Positions 14,501-29,200 of a stretch of 64,000 nt of DNA are shown in pieces (the stretch's first letter is position 1; each line of letters opens with the position of its first letter). The position numbers were made by a program, and so were the translations under genes. The DNA comes from Paragonimus skrjabini miyazakii (lineage: Eukaryota; Platyhelminthes; Trematoda; Plagiorchiida; Troglotrematidae): assembly GCA_014338405.1 (NCBI GenBank), contig JTDE01001110.1, positions 100,628-164,627 on the forward strand, in the 5' to 3' direction. Under the pieces are notes generated by a model that had not been told where the DNA came from, did no database searches, and saw nothing but the letters and a program-made list of their open reading frames with translations.

Positions 14501-17500
14501 GACTTGTACAATCATAGGAGGACAAGTAGAAAATGATTTTATTCGAAGGTTTTAAAAACATCTACTACGGAAAGGCTGGCGAATATTATGGCCTGATTCA
14601 AACAGCTCAGTAACAAATTGATGAGGATAAGTGTGTACCGAATTTGTTGTCGGGTTTTTGGTTTCATGTAGTGCTGGTGCCGACTGCCACTGTTAAAGTA
14701 AACAAGAACAACCACAGGTTCTCAGACATTAGTGGAGCGGTTATAATCACTTCGTCTGTTCGTTCTAGACATATGAACAGATTTACGCTGCTATTGCGCT
14801 AAATGTGCCCATAGTGTTAAAGTTGTCATCTGCACATTGAAAACGGAGCTATCTGTGTTGGTGACGTTTTATGTGTGTAGATGAAAACGGAATATTGAAA
14901 TGGTCACTTTCAACAAATCGAAGACAGTTGTAAAATGGAAGGACGCAATTTGCACTGGCACATACGGTGTAATTTGTCAGAACAGTTATAACCCAGTAGA
15001 TTAAGCAAACTTGACCTTATACTCCAAGGTTGTAGCCCCCATCATAGTTATGCTATTCTAATTAGTAAAAGGAACAAGTATTATCAAAAACACCTTCGTT
15101 ACATCTGTTACCCAGCGTTGACACAATAAGGTGGATATGTTCTCCGACAACATCCAGTCATTTTTCAACGGTATTGAGAATAAATGAGGGTTATTTTGGA
15201 ATGTACCAGTTAGTAGGTCGTTTACAACGTTGAAAGATGCCCGCCGAATTTAAAGGATTGAAACGACAAATAAGAACATGGCGTTATCCGTTTAGTACAT
15301 AACAACCAGCCAGCATGGTGGACATACTGCGTAATGAAGTCAACCAGTAATGGGCATACCATCTATATGTCTGCACCAGGATGAGGAACAATTGAAAATA
15401 TTTCATCCGGTAAAAACCGTTCCATGAAGTTTTAATTTTCAATGGTCATTACGAAGTTTTATGGATTTTATGTCATCAATGACTGACATTTTTTCATCGT
15501 TTTGCAGGACATATGTTGGCGATATTGGTAACATCGGTGAGTGTTGAACGCAAACTGGACACTGCTGTACTGTTGAAAGTTTTCTCAAATTAGTGAGAAC
15601 GAGTTGGTCATTCATTCAACGAACACACTGTATTCGACGTTCGATATTGCATTAGTAGCGGCTACCCACAGAACGCTATCTCGATATGACTGTTACTTCT
15701 CTCTGTGTTAACAAGAATCTTACAGGTTGTCAAATTTCCTCTGATAATCTCTGTTCGTAACATGAGAAATTGGTGACGAACAGGAAGAAACTGCTTTGAC
15801 AGCTTGAATTTCCTGCCCGTGAGTTACTGGTAATGCACAGATTTTTGTGAATAGGAGTGAGAAGTAAACCAACGTTGTCACTCGGATCATAATGAATCTC
15901 ATCCTTCAAGCTTCAATTTGTTTACTGCTGTGTGTGGTTGGTATCGTTGATCGAATGGATCAAATTATGTTGGTCGTTTTCTAAGCAACTTTTAAATGAT
16001 GGAGCAAATTGAATCAACATTCGAGATGTTCTTGATCCAACAAGCCAGCCACGTTTGTAACTCACTGGAGTGTTTCCATTGGGATTTAGACGCATTGCAC
16101 TTGTTGCTTTTGCACGATAAGTGATAGCTGTCTTAACGAGAGCGTTCAAAGTAAACAGTGGCACGACTAACTCAGCAAAGTCCTAGGGCTTATCGGATAT
16201 GTTGCCTGAAATTGGTCAACGCATAACTTTTGTCTACAAACCTGAGGTGGTTGACTTCAGGTAGGGATCCTTCACAAACCGAACAATCCACTGCAAAATG
16301 AAATTATGTTTGGCACATGCCACCGCCCCTAAAGTAAGCCGTTAAATGTTAAACGAAATTTTTGGAGCTGGACTAACAAGCACTGTCCGTTAGATTTTCA
16401 GGCTTGCGCTGATCCAAATAACTTGTCAGTGCCAGTCGTAATATGAGATTCAGCTACTGTATTATAGCGCAGGCTTGGTAGGGAACGTCCTGGAAACAAA
16501 CTGATCAGTTAAACAACTTGGGGCTAGAGAAGAATGAATTTGTCTTTCAGTTCTTGCCTTTGACGCTGGTCAACAGTTTACCTGCTGTTAACTGAGGTGT
16601 GTTATGATATGCCTGAAAAGATATGCCTCAGTTCTCTTTAAAGGCTGTTTGTTTCTATATTAGCTGCTGACTGTCTCCATACGAAAGCTGCAAGCATCTT
16701 GAGATGCACCCAATCTTTCAGGATACTGCCATGCGGAATCAGGCGTTGGTAAATTTTATTTTGTACTCTACAACCTCCATATTACCGACAAAGCCCATGG
16801 AGCTAGTAATACCTTTTCTCCATAGTAAACAGCCAATTCACCCATATGCATAAAACATGTTTTGTATGCTGTCAAGGTTCATATTAATCTGTGGCAATTA
16901 AAAAGGCGTAAAATGCATCAATATCCGGTACGGGGAAACATCTGACCAAATCAGTGAGTCTGTTAGTCAATAATATTCTGTGGACAATAAAGAGACAGCA
17001 AATACTGATTGTACAGCTAATAGCAAAAGGTCGCCGTAATTTCTGAACGATATCATACAATATCACAATATGTAAAACTTTTAAATAACTCTAGCGAAGC
17101 TGTCGCACAAAGCAACCATCACCAGTTTTAGCTGAATTATCTCCACAAACATGAGTATGGTTTTCGAATCGGAATTACCTGACTAATCCACTTTATTTTG
17201 GTGACGAGCTCTGAAGGAAAGAGCAAAGTGCGTACAGCATTTTGGTTAAATGTTAGTGAACATAAGGAATGCACACAAATTTATTCATGACGTATACGGG
17301 TACCAGGTCACATAAAACTGCCTAGTCACTTTTACTGTGTGTCACGCTTGATCAGAAGGTATGCCTCTTTCAAGCGGTCAACAACCACGACATCCCGTAG
17401 GTTACTCCACGTCGTATAAACTGACTACATGTAGCCAATTTTGTTTGATGCAAAATTGATTGGTTATCAGGGACGGACACTTTTGAAGGAAATGCGCCAT

Positions 17501-20500
17501 TTGTGAAGTATGACCAGCCACTTTCTTGTTAGCGACCCTGGAATAGCGTATTTACTGGCTGCCGTGTACGTCTCAGTGTATTCATCACATAGTGTCTGTC
17601 CCCCTAACCCCGGTCGGATTTTCATATGTGCAAAACAGAGGCGAATAAAATTACTTTCAGTTTTACCATTAAAACCCTGCTTGACCGCCTACATTACGGT
17701 AGCGATTTCTTACGGACCTAACTGCCTCACTGCGCCAACAAAACTGAATACCAATCTCCGCCGTATGTTTTGGAAATAGGTTGCCTACTTTTTCACAAAT
17801 ACGCCAAGTAGATTAGGTCACCATATTGTCTCCATGTTTGGGAAAATTACACAAACCTTTTTACGTCACACAGTAAATGCTTCCACCCAATCAAACCCAA
17901 TATAACTACACACAATTCCATCAATTCATTGTGATATCATTTTTACATCAATTTTCCCCCGTAAGCCAAAGTTTCAGCATGCACATGAATAATAATTCTT
18001 AAATCCAATTCGGGTTTTTTATTCCAAATTCTTGCAAACAACATGAAAAAACATGGCCTAATGAAATGGTGTGCTTAAAACCCAAAAGGCAGCGGAATGG
18101 CAATGAGGTTCTGACTATCCATCCATTATGGAAGTGACTGAGAGTTTACGCGTTTTAATGGCATCTAGCTTTGTATAATGCGGTGACTGAAATGGGGTCA
18201 TACAAATTTGTAACTCGTGCTCACATACAGCTTACGTTCAACTGGGTCACCAGAAAACGAATAACTATTAATGATTTACCACGTTGAGTTCAATTCAACT
18301 TCAAATGTATCAGGTAATCATCAAACTTTCCCGAAATTCCGTATCGTGGGGTTATTTAATGGTGTTTATATCAGACTAACTGCGTGGGTTTTCAATGTCA
18401 GTGACGTAGACCGGTTTGAATATTAACCCTTCATCTTGTGTACATCAATAACGAATGCCAACAAAATCTAATTCCTAACCTGATGGTTTCATTCACTGTG
18501 GATGCATTGGAGGTTTAACATATTAAACTTGTTTCCAAAGGAAACTTTTCATATAAATATTTATATGTCTATTTACGATGCTGTGGTTAGTAAAACCGTT
18601 ATATGCCACGGACTGCCAATGTTATTGATGTCAGCAACACTCGAAACTTTTATCTGCCGTACTTGTTAATAAGTATAATGTGCATAACGAAGTGGTATGA
18701 ACTCCCATAAAAAAACCGTATCTCGTCTCTTGATGCGAACGTGATCAGGTTAATGAAGTGAAATTAAAATTCTTTTTCGACAAACCAAGTATGCTTTTCT
18801 CTCTTTGAACCACCTACTTAATGAGACATAGGAGTTTTTTCAAAAAGCTTTGTGAACAGCTCCCAAATTAGACTTAACAAAACGTCCTGTTCAAACAAAT
18901 GACTGACCTTGATCAGAATGTCTCGAACAAAAATAGAAAAACGCCAACGAATAACTCTGAGTGAAGCTAACCTACACATGCATTTACAACAATCAGGAAG
19001 TCTTCACTTTTAGCTATCCCCAGCAGTGTCTTCTACCTGCGAGAAATTCTACCATAATACGTGACGATATCTGAATGTACTAGAAAACAGGTGTGTCAGT
19101 GTTATACTAATTTTACGGTTGACGTGTGCCTGATTTTACTCAATCACAAGTATGAGTGAATGAAAAAATGCTTTCAAATAACTCACTCAGTGAATCGCGT
19201 CAATTACTTGTGGTTTCCTCATGTGTATCAGTCCAATGAAGCAATATATTGACGGACTTCAATGATCTCATATTATGCTACGAGACCAAGATGTTGTAGC
19301 CGGTCGCGACTGCAACGGAAGTAAAAAAAAGCTGTTTCACCATGTGACACTAAAGTGTGGTTTGGGTGGGCGTTATTATTTGTCGTGCTAAAGAAATGCC
19401 TGGAAACTTCACGAATTTTTCCGTTATAGTTTAGAAATTTCAAACATGGATTGAATTTTACCCACCGCGAAAAATGATTAACACTTCTGTTGTTTAACGT
19501 ATGGTGAACGGCGAAGTTATCCTATCACCAACAATCAGGATCGCATACAAATTGTCAGGTCTTTGACGTTCAACCTTGGCATACGACGACCCGGTGATGC
19601 CGATCACTTTGCAACGAGGTGAATTTTTATCCCTGATAGAAGTTGCAAACATTTGTTTTGCACCAAAAAGATCATTAGTTACTGGTGTAGCGAACATGAA
19701 GTCAGTTTTATCGATCACGGCAACTAATACCAATGCAAGACTGTTGACTTCGTCATGATGACATAAAGTGAACTGACAATATCTCCGAAACCAGCTTATC
19801 CAGAATGCGTATTGCAATTGGACGAAACTCAACTTAGCTCTACATAGGTCTATAGCAGCAAGTTTTCGGAGAAACTACAAACGACATTCACGGTGAGTTA
19901 ACAACACTAGATCACTCTGACCTTATCAACTGTCGACCCACAAGGGTGACCAATAAACCTGAAAGAACATCACAGTATCAGGAATGTCCCAACCGAGTCA
20001 GTTGACAAATTTGACAGGTAATGAGTGGTGGCTTTATAACTAATGTAAAAATTGCTCCGCATCGGCGTATCCTGTATTAAATCCCTCTAACAACTATTTG
20101 CTGTACTGAGTGGAAATAATCGTTCTCGTTCCGTATTTGAGAACGACGTACATTTCAGAACAGTCAGTGATTTCTTGGAAAGAAAGCAAATGTCCGAATA
20201 CCTCAAAAACCGAGGTGGTGGAACATCTGCGGTTTCTGAATATTCTTTTGCTGTTAATGATCTGAGTTTGTTTAAAGCCCACATTTTCCGCAAACGAGTT
20301 CCTTCTAAATATATATGCTCTAAAAACAGCATCTGAAAGAGCCTAACAAGATAAATAAGAAGTCATTACTATTTTCTGCAACTACAACAAAAAGAAATCG
20401 TCGGAAATGAGAGTTTCCTGGTTAAGATAGAAACATGCATTGTAAATTTATACCGTGAATTTGTTCATGGTTCTGGAACAGGCGCGATGACTGCTAAAGC

Positions 20501-21394
20501 ACAGTCAATTGTTAATCCAATGGGTGATGCTGAAAGAAGGGTCTGATACACTGATATAGTATCAACTTTACGCCGTCTCATGTTCAGCACTTTTTGCACC
20601 AGTCCGTAAGCAATACCGCAACTTACACCATAAACATCTGAAGATAACCACACATATCGACTGCATGCTGTATTCGGTCTGATACCTATTGATACACAAA
20701 ACTTTAGTTTTGACGCGGCTGAGTTTAAAGAAGAATGGCGTATTTGTACCCATTACGGAGGCAGGGCTAGCCGTGCTTTCACTACAGACAGTCGACCAGA
20801 CAAAGAAAACAAAGATTTTGAGTTGATAACAAGGTATGACCAAATCAGATGGTAGGCTGGTTTCACGGACTGGTGTATATGTGTTTTGTGATAAACCGCT
20901 TGACTGAATAACTCCGCGTATTTGCCGTCTTAGTGGCCATCGTGTTATGTCCATTTATGTCACTAGACGACTGATGTTTATCTGACTGAAGATGTCACGC
21001 GCACCATGTACCGCAAGTGTATAGTAACGCGTCTTTTGCAGAGGTAATAGTTTGGCTTTCTTCAGTTACAACATACTGAATAGATGAAGCAAACCCTTTT
21101 TACCGCCTGGTGAACCGTTTGTCTTCTCCCTCATTAAATACGCCCTCAGATGTGTAAAGCTCGAAATCATTGTTTGACCAAGAACATCAAACAAAACAAA
21201 ACTGGCGGACAGTTTGTATTTGCATACTTATCATGAAGGCCCTGCAAGATCCCCCCAGCTCGCCACAACCTAGCACAAACTGAAATATAAGATGCTGAAG
21301 TTTAGTCAGACGGCAACACTTTCAGTGTAATTTGAAACAACTAATTCCCTTGAACACTTTTAACAAAGCAGCTAAAACACGAACGCTAGTAGAT
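8527..21394. other. No supportable gene; AT-rich noncoding DNA
   Basis: Open frames in this stretch (largest about 128 codons, minus strand, 20568-20954, and 112 codons, minus, 19494-19832) have no recognisable domains and overlap other open frames in the same interval. The nearest canonical AATAAA downstream of the GPCR that I noticed is near 9641, too far to assign with confidence as its polyadenylation signal. An 18-bp perfect palindrome lies at 18550-18567. No RNA gene or mobile element was recognised. Confidence 0.5.
18550..18567. repeat. 18-bp perfect AT-rich palindrome
   Basis: The sequence catataaatatttatatg equals its own reverse complement. At this base composition such a palindrome can arise by chance. 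No gene is adjacent and no function is implied. Confidence 0.5.
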
Positions 21395-22262
21395 GAAAGC
21401 ATTCGTATTGGATCGTCAGTACCAAAGTTACAATAACACGGGTGCGTTTTTTTATAACAAACGACTGGAGGGGTGGATAATCCATAAGCAGGTTAGGATA
21501 GATCATTAAGTGCAGGGAAGGGTCACGTTCACGAACAGTTGTTTCTGAACACAGAGAGCTGGCTTGAGTCGGTTGCTTACGACTGCTTCGGCAAGCCGTA
21601 AGAATCTTGGGTTAGAATCACGTAACACGACTCTGAATGCACAAGATGGATCGACAACGTGACCAGTGGTCAGGACGTGTCTAGCGACTTAGAAAGCTGG
21701 CTGCTTACACGTTTCAACAACATTGCCGTTCTCCGGTAACACGGATTTATGCATCCATTTAGGTAGATGTTCCTTCATTCTGGAGCTCAAGCATCTCTCG
21801 GTTCTGCAGTTACATACTAATTGGTAAATACACTGTAAAGTGGTACCGATAGGCTGATCTCCTTTGACTGAAGGCAGCGGGAACGTCAGAGTCCGAGTTA
21901 GTATATGAGGTTCAGTTGCAATGAATATTCGCTTAATCGAGTTCCTTGACCGTTGCGTTGTTTGGCGCATGATATAATCACCCCTAAAAGGCAGCTCTAT
22001 GTAGACCTTCTTTTTCTTTACAGTGATCACTTCTTCGGATGGTACTTCTTGTCTACTGTGCCTATCTATGAACCTTCTGGGGTAACCATTTGACTGTGGG
22101 ACAGAAGTAATCAGATATAATTCTTCCGCAAGACTGTTAACCGTACAGATTCGTCTTGCTCATGTAAAAAGCGTATTCACCAGTGTTCGTTTATGTTGGA
22201 CCGGTGTGAGGCTGCGGAAGTTTAAGTATTGACCGGACCACGTAGATTCCAGTGTAAACTGG
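21395..22262 (-). pseudogene. Penelope-like retroelement fragment (copy 1): RT C-terminal part, linker and GIY-YIG-type endonuclease region
   Basis: Read on the minus strand, the frame begins near 22262 with WSGQYLNF and RICTVNSLAEE, typical of the end of Penelope-like reverse transcriptases. It continues through NGYPRRFIDR, VYIELPFRGD and YQLVCNC to RTERCLSSRMKEHLPKWM, the helical part of the GIY-YIG endonuclease. It ends with LKPALCVQKQL and a stop at 21506-21508. In-frame stops interrupt it after LFT (about 22165) and at 21689-21691 (TAA), so it is dead. The segment between CNC and RTER, where the YIG tyrosine normally lies, is missing. The RT catalytic core is absent or unrecognisable upstream. 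Noncoding similarity to copy 2 (56.6-57.2 kb) continues to about 21395, taken here as the element's 3' side. The family call rests on remembered family patterns, not on a search. Confidence 0.75.
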
Positions 22263-25200
22263 ACAAGGTGAAAATTCGGCGAAATTGAGAAACTTAACAG
22301 AGTTTCATGTAATGCGGATACGCACGGACTTCAGATTTTTAACATTGAAAACAAACGACTGAAAGTGGTTTACAGCTAGTTGCGATTAAATAGCTGCATT
22401 GTCTGTACATTGCGACCGGTCTGGCCACACTTTCCAGAGAACAACAAGGGAATCAGATCGAATCCTAAACCTAACGGGTGAGTCAATACTGTGGGAAGCC
22501 GACAGTTGAATTCCAAAAGGAAACATTCTAGAAATCCTTTGCAATGACAATTAAAAACATATATTTTATGGTTTTAGGCTGAATGATATTAAAATGCTTT
22601 TGAAGACAATTTACCACTTTATAAATTGCTTAAACATTTCCTAATAAAGCAACAAAAATTCCACGTACTTATTTTGTGTACTAATATAAACGTTTGGTGC
22701 TCCAATGTTAGGAGCACTACCAATAAGAACTGAGTGCAGAACAGTTTCAGCACAACATATGTTAAATAAATTCAATCTGAAACTCTTGGCAAAATGGGGT
22801 CGGTCTTGAACCCTACCAATTTAAGGTTGCCTGTGTATTCAAAGTAGCACACTGAATTCACAGTACCCTCGGAGGACACCGAAAAGACACAACATTAAGG
22901 CCATCAGCAAAGTCGACAACTATCATGACTTCCTCAGTTTGTAGCTTTCTAAAAGATGTTACCCTCTCATGCTGAATGAACAGTCAAAACTCATTATCCA
23001 TGCAAAGTCGTGCTATCAATCTGCTTGATACTTTTGCAATGAGACGTCTATTGATAAGGGTCAACCGGGTTAACTCAGCCGTTACTGACCGGGTTTCTCA
23101 ATCTGAATCGCGCACCCCACTATCTCCTTTTTGTCCATACAACCCATTCTGGTGATTCCACTAGATATTGTCTACATATCTATGAGTGATAGTCAAACAT
23201 TGCATACGCGCCGAATCTAGCGAAACATTGTGTAAATGTTTCTTGTTACTTTGCAACATGGTTACATGCTCCTCCAGAAGTATATTTAAAATTATCGTAT
23301 CGAAAACTTCCACCAGTTCAGTAGCGCTTCCATCGGTTTCTGTTTAGTATCACATTCTACTGTCTTTTTTGCATGGTTATGAAGCGGGAATGAATTGCAC
23401 GACCACTTTGAATTCACATTGTGAAGAAATAATCCAACCAAAGCCTGCAGGAGCAATTTTCTGTAAGTTTCGATGAGAATGCATTGTTTTGTCGAAACAA
23501 AACGCAATTTATGTCCCGCCTGATCAATTCACCGTTCTCGCTATTGACACTTTTCGGCAAACCTGATCCGCAATTCCGATGTCTTCACTAGAACCTTCAG
23601 TACATACGAGGAGCTGTAAGAAATAAGCCGAAAAAATACAAATAATCGAAAGGACCTTTCATATTCAGAAGTGTTAACTTCAACTTCCCTGATCAAGTTC
23701 ATTATCGACTAGCTAATTTAATTTTATCTTTCAATGAAGCTATAAGCAGTTCAATTCTCTCGGGGATTCTCGTTTATATGATGGTCCATATGTGGGCTCA
23801 CTTCCCCAACAACCAGAATCTACAATGAGTATTATTCCTTCGCATTGAACCACAGAAATCTCCAGGATGTTCTGAAGTATTCCATAAACAAACTCACATT
23901 GAACACCCTTTCATTATTTACGAGAGACGCTTATTTGAATGTGATACTTACTACAGAGTCAAAATGAGTGATTGTTTAATTCCGGTCGCGGAGGTATACT
24001 GAAGCGTTCATCAGTCACACTGATGCCCGTCAAAACTGGTCGCACACATAATTAACAAGTAAACTGTATACGAAACATTATTCTAATGTTATTGTGCTGA
24101 TTTTGAGCAATCTCCAGAATGCTTCGACGTAAAATAGAAGACAATCATTTACTGTGATACTGTTTTTGTCGCCAAGATCAACTGTACTCTTTGCCAGGTA
24201 AGCTATACATAGACACGTTGGACAAGTTTGAATCCTTCACTGGTTATTTCTGTAATGCAGTATAAAAATGAAATGTAACCGACAAGGGAATGTGGGGCAG
24301 GCAACAATGGTTTGGCATACCCATCAACTTTATTAAACACAACCAGCAAGTAGTTGCAGGTCTTGGGTGATTGCTTATCCATGCGTATGTGTGTACTTAT
24401 AAGAAGTATTTCTGCATAGTTTCAGTTTTCACTAAATAAAAAAAAACGAATTGCTCGCCTCAGACAAGACAGCAGAACAACTTTCTTCATCAAAAAAGGC
24501 CAAATTGTGAATACCCTATAAACGTTTGGAATACACGCTCAGTTATTAAAGTCTTTTATTGTACACGTATTAAAAATATTAGTGTCTCCACTGTGAAAAA
24601 CTATCGAGCTAGACAAGTGCTTTTTCGAGCATTATTTTTTCAAAGCAACTACAGCAAAACATTTTTACACAAAATTTCACCGCAAAAATCGTACAGAAAC
24701 TAAAATGATGGTTGAAGTATAACATCATTTTTGCACACTAAACTCCATCCATTTTTCCGTTCAAGCACAAGGGGCTAATACAGACAACATTTTACAACAT
24801 GTGTATGGCCGCATGCGTCAAAATCGACAGACGGTTTCAGTCCAGATGAAGCCCTGTCACAGATTTAGAGCCAAACGTCATGCTGAATAACTGGTCATTG
24901 TCTCGATGTACTTGCTGAACACACAAGCAGGTTTTTCAATCAAATGTTCTGCCAGAAATATCTGGAACAAAAACTGGGTTGAAATCAAATGAATGTCACA
25001 TCACATATTCAGAGTTATACGTTTGAATTGGGTTACAAAGGCCAGGAATAGTCTGTGGGCACCAAGTTTGTGAAAGTAGTACAAAATGTTCCTGAATGTA
25101 TGAACTACAATTAGATAAACTTGAGTGAGATTGACACTGTGATCCCTGAAAAGATGCGACTCAATGTACCACGTTGAACGTCGGCAACCACTGTGGACAA

Positions 25201-26251
25201 CCCATAAGTGAGGTTTGGTGTCGGACGGCCATGTTACAAGAACGCCAATAATTAATAATTCATATCTGAGTGGGATCCGCAATCAGCTAACGCGTGTATC
25301 TTATCAAGCAACCAGCATATTTCGTTTTACAACAAAAACGCAAAGAACATGCGATCACTGATGGCCAAAAGAACGGAAGCTTGTCTTTCATAACTAATCA
25401 TACTGTTTTCGTTGCAGCAGAACAGTTGCGTGAAGCTTCTGAGGATACATGGGAGCAACTGTAAGCAACTATTGCCACACAAGTTAGAACGCAACTGTTT
25501 TCAGAATTTTGACAAACTTTATTGAAGATATTATAGCCTGTGGCTGACCATCTTCTCTTAATAAAGATTACATTTTTAATTCTTGTTCATCGCTGTAATC
25601 CAACAAGAAATCCTCTGCTCCATGTGCCGCACCTTGAAATGTTTTGAGATGATGTGCAATTTCGGTACGCTTCATATCAGTCCATTGTGAATATACTCAC
25701 AAATCTTAAAAAATGTTGCAGGCGAAAAAAAAGATTCAGTTTATAGATATCTTGTAGTCAATATGTATGCATTGTAAGTCGGATGGAAAAATAGACTGGA
25801 ACGGACTGACTTCAAACTGGCTTATTAGATGGATATAAAAGCGTACAAACAAGTGTGGACCAAGATTGATGATGGCAGCTCATTATTGAAAAGTGGAACA
25901 GTTTTTAGAATTGCTATTTAAAAACTATATTTATACACCCGAGTCGGCACTTATGAGCCACCAAATCAACATGCACGAATTGGAACACATCCAAGTAAAT
26001 ATGTGAAAATCCAAATAAGAAAACGAATCTGTAACGATATAAATACACATATGCCCTCATTGATTTAAACATTTATTACATAACAGCATCAAAGAAGTAT
26101 GTTGTACTCGAAAGTCTGCAGGTACCAAGAACATGAATGTTGGGCTTGCCAATGCCTACAAGACGGCTGTTTGCCTGAAGCTCCTTTTAACGACACAAAA
26201 TCTTTCTATGACAAAACGGGTTTCTCGGAGTTGCAGCAGATTTGTTATCGA

Positions 26252-26290
26252 ATGAACTGAATGTCCGTGGTTGAAGTCCCGGCAGTTGCA
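26252..26290 (+). repeat. Possible degenerate fragment of the tRNA-type SINE (B-box region)
   Basis: The block atgtccgtggttgaagtccc followed by ggcagttgc matches, with about three changes, the B-box region of the SINE at 59849-60121 (positions about 59932-59960). The sequence upstream aligns only loosely and the downstream SINE body is not evident. It could be an old truncated copy or a related tRNA-like sequence; coincidence is possible because the match is short. Confidence 0.3.
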
Positions 26291-29200
26291 TTCCGGTATA
26301 TTGACCATAACGTCGACAACGTCGCGTAAGCCATGACCAAATAATCGTGCCTAAATTGTCTGATCAAAGGAGAAATACCAGGTTTTGTCGAAAAGTTAAC
26401 AACTTCGTTAAATGGGCGGTGGCGCCGTGTAAATTCCATTTGACTCTCTTTTAGTTGCCCTTCTAACGGCTGGAATTCAAAAAGATATGTTTACACCTTT
26501 AGTTACGTTGGCTTTGTGCGGACTTTAAGTAGCTCATAAATTCTGGACTGCGTAAAATAAAGAGCATAAAGAAAAAAATTGAAATATTTGAGTATATTCA
26601 CTCTAGCACAACTGGTTACGTGGAACTGAAAAAGTGGAAAACTTACTTTTAATATATGACGTACATAGAGAATGTCGTAGTAAATCTACTGAGTACTTCT
26701 ATGGCGAATATCAACATCGGAATAACGTTGTATGAACTGTGCAGGTTATGTATTCTTAGCTTGTAACCGTCAGTAACTAATTTGCGATTACGGATATCAG
26801 AATGCATGTGACTTAAACTGTAAGCTGGGCGTCTACACACTTTGCCGTCAGCTCCATAGGCAGCACAGATAAGCGAATAATTTGAGAATCGCTAACACTT
26901 ATAGCTACAGTTCAACTAAAGTTGGTAAGTATACCGATAAGAACGATAGCTAGTTATTAATAATCCGGAAGATTTTTGGTTCAAAGCAGGCGTGATAACC
27001 TCTAGTTAATACTTGAATCGAGCTCTATTAGGTGAGTAACGAAGCTGCTCTAGCGGCTGGGGAGTTTTGATCAATATAAATTCGCTTAAAGCCAGCCGCT
27101 TGGAGTTCTGACTGCGCAGCAATGTTTCGAACGAGCTAAGTGAGTCAAATTGTGATTTGTTTTCATGCAAGAACAAAGCGATAACCGAAACCTACGGCAA
27201 AGTTGATGGGCCTAACAATTGCTCCATACTTTTCACAACTTTTATCCTAATTGTTCCCTCTCACGCGTTTTTGTTTGATTACATGACTCGAGTAATAAAT
27301 TACCTTGGGGCAGTGTTGCCAGTACTTTGACGTGAAGTCCCTTGCATCGTCAAGCTGGTTGCAGTTTCGCTAATTGGGGCGTCACCCTAAAATCAGACGG
27401 CAAAACTGTGACGTGATAGAACAACTTGGCTGGCTACTTTCAGCAGCGTTTGATGGCTAACACTACTGGCTAACACTGTCTGCAACAATTATGACATAGC
27501 CCTAAAAATTTCACAGTGCACTTACGACATACGATGTGAAGATGGAACAGTAGCTAAGCAACTGAGATGCCACGCATGTTGCAAGTTGAGTCAAATGTAA
27601 GGCAGAGTACATCTTAATTAATTCTGCATAAAAAGTGCGGTACAAACAACCAGCATCCTCAGCTGTTCGTCAACTGTAGTCATCACGGCAAATGCTAAAA
27701 CCGTTAATTACCTAACCGCCAAGTTTTGATTTCTTCATTTTCTTATAGGTATCCTTACTAATCGATGTTGGCTGCCGCCTGCCTGAAAAATATCTGGTGG
27801 TTCATCTGAAATTGCCGTGTTAACTAATCAAATTTATTGTTTGTACGCAGTAAAATATTATAATATCAGCCTAGTTTGAATGTGCACTATGCAGTTTAAG
27901 CATACCATCATACAGATGGTAACGATAGCCGCTGTTGCAAATGTAATAGCCATATCTATTTTTTTGGCGTCTTTTTTTACGACACATCAAGTAAGGTAAT
28001 GTCATAAGTCTTGAGCATCAATTCTTATGCATGTTCAAAAAGTTGATTTGTATTTTTAAGCCGCTTATATTGAGTGATTCGAATGTATCCATCGTTTATG
28101 TTTGCCTTTTCATGAAAACACACGAGGCGTATACAAGATCTGGCAGCAGTAAACAGGAACTACATAAAAACAAAACGATTCTCTACAACATTAAGACGAC
28201 GTAACCGACATACGCGGATATATACATCAACGGTATTCCACCTGGATCTATGAATTTAGATATACGTGAGTTACACCATCTGCCTTAGTAACCCAATGCA
28301 GGTATTGTAATCTACAAAAGGGATAGTAACACAAGCAGTTCAGTGACTTGTGTTGCTGATCTTGGGTAGTTTTCTTTGGATGTTGTTTTCTGCTGATCAC
28401 GTCAGCAAGAAGAAGTAAAGTCCTTGAATAAACCCCCTTAATATATTCACCATTTCGCTTGTTTCTTTTAGCTTTTTGGGAAATGTTCGGGAAAACTGAT
28501 GGCTAAAGAATATCCGGAATTAACCTCCAAAAATAATGATGTTTTGGGTTGCTGCTATAATGGTCCAGTCAAATCAGCCAGCCTTGATTTACATATAATT
28601 GTCAGTTTATATGAGTCAGGCTGTAGAAATATATACCATCACTTTTGCGAGTATTCTAAAGGTGATTGTACGATATCAAGAATGACAGTTGTTCAAAACG
28701 GTTATTTTTAAAGGATTTGCAATCTCCCTTTGAGAGGAGAGCCGTCACTATATTAAATCAACAATGCAGTCATTCGGGGGGATCGTTTAAGAAATGGACC
28801 TTAATTAACATACGTTAATTTTCTCGGGGACTAACCCTATGCAAAGATACGAACACAGTCAGCTCAAAACGCGGTCAGTGAATAACTCACTATAGACAGT
28901 TCTGGGCCATGAGAAGCAGAAGCACCGATGATAAAATACGCGCGCAAAAGAATTGTATTTTTTTAGTCGCATTCATTCAAACAAGTGGTGCTTACTTTGT
29001 AAAAGGACAAATGATGTAGACTGTACATAGTAATGAAGCAGAATATGAAATTACGTGCAATAGCTCATAATCCCAGTCAGTTAAGTCTATCAGGTGAGCT
29101 TAATGAGAAACATTCGTTTTCAAGGATTTCATCGATAAAGATTTAAGAAAAAAATCAATTCACCTTGAGAAGTAGACTGTTGTGAAGAGGTGCGAGCAAA

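Noticed and set aside
19494..19832. 112-codon minus-strand frame with an overlapping 60-codon plus-strand frame
   Set aside because: No recognisable domain or conserved block; both-strand openness suggests low stop density rather than coding.
20568..20954. 128-codon minus-strand open frame
   Set aside because: No motif, and at this base composition about one or two frames of this length are expected by chance in a 64-kb window.
27452..27475. Near-tandem ggctaacact repeat
   Set aside because: Two copies only, slippage-sized, nothing functional around it.
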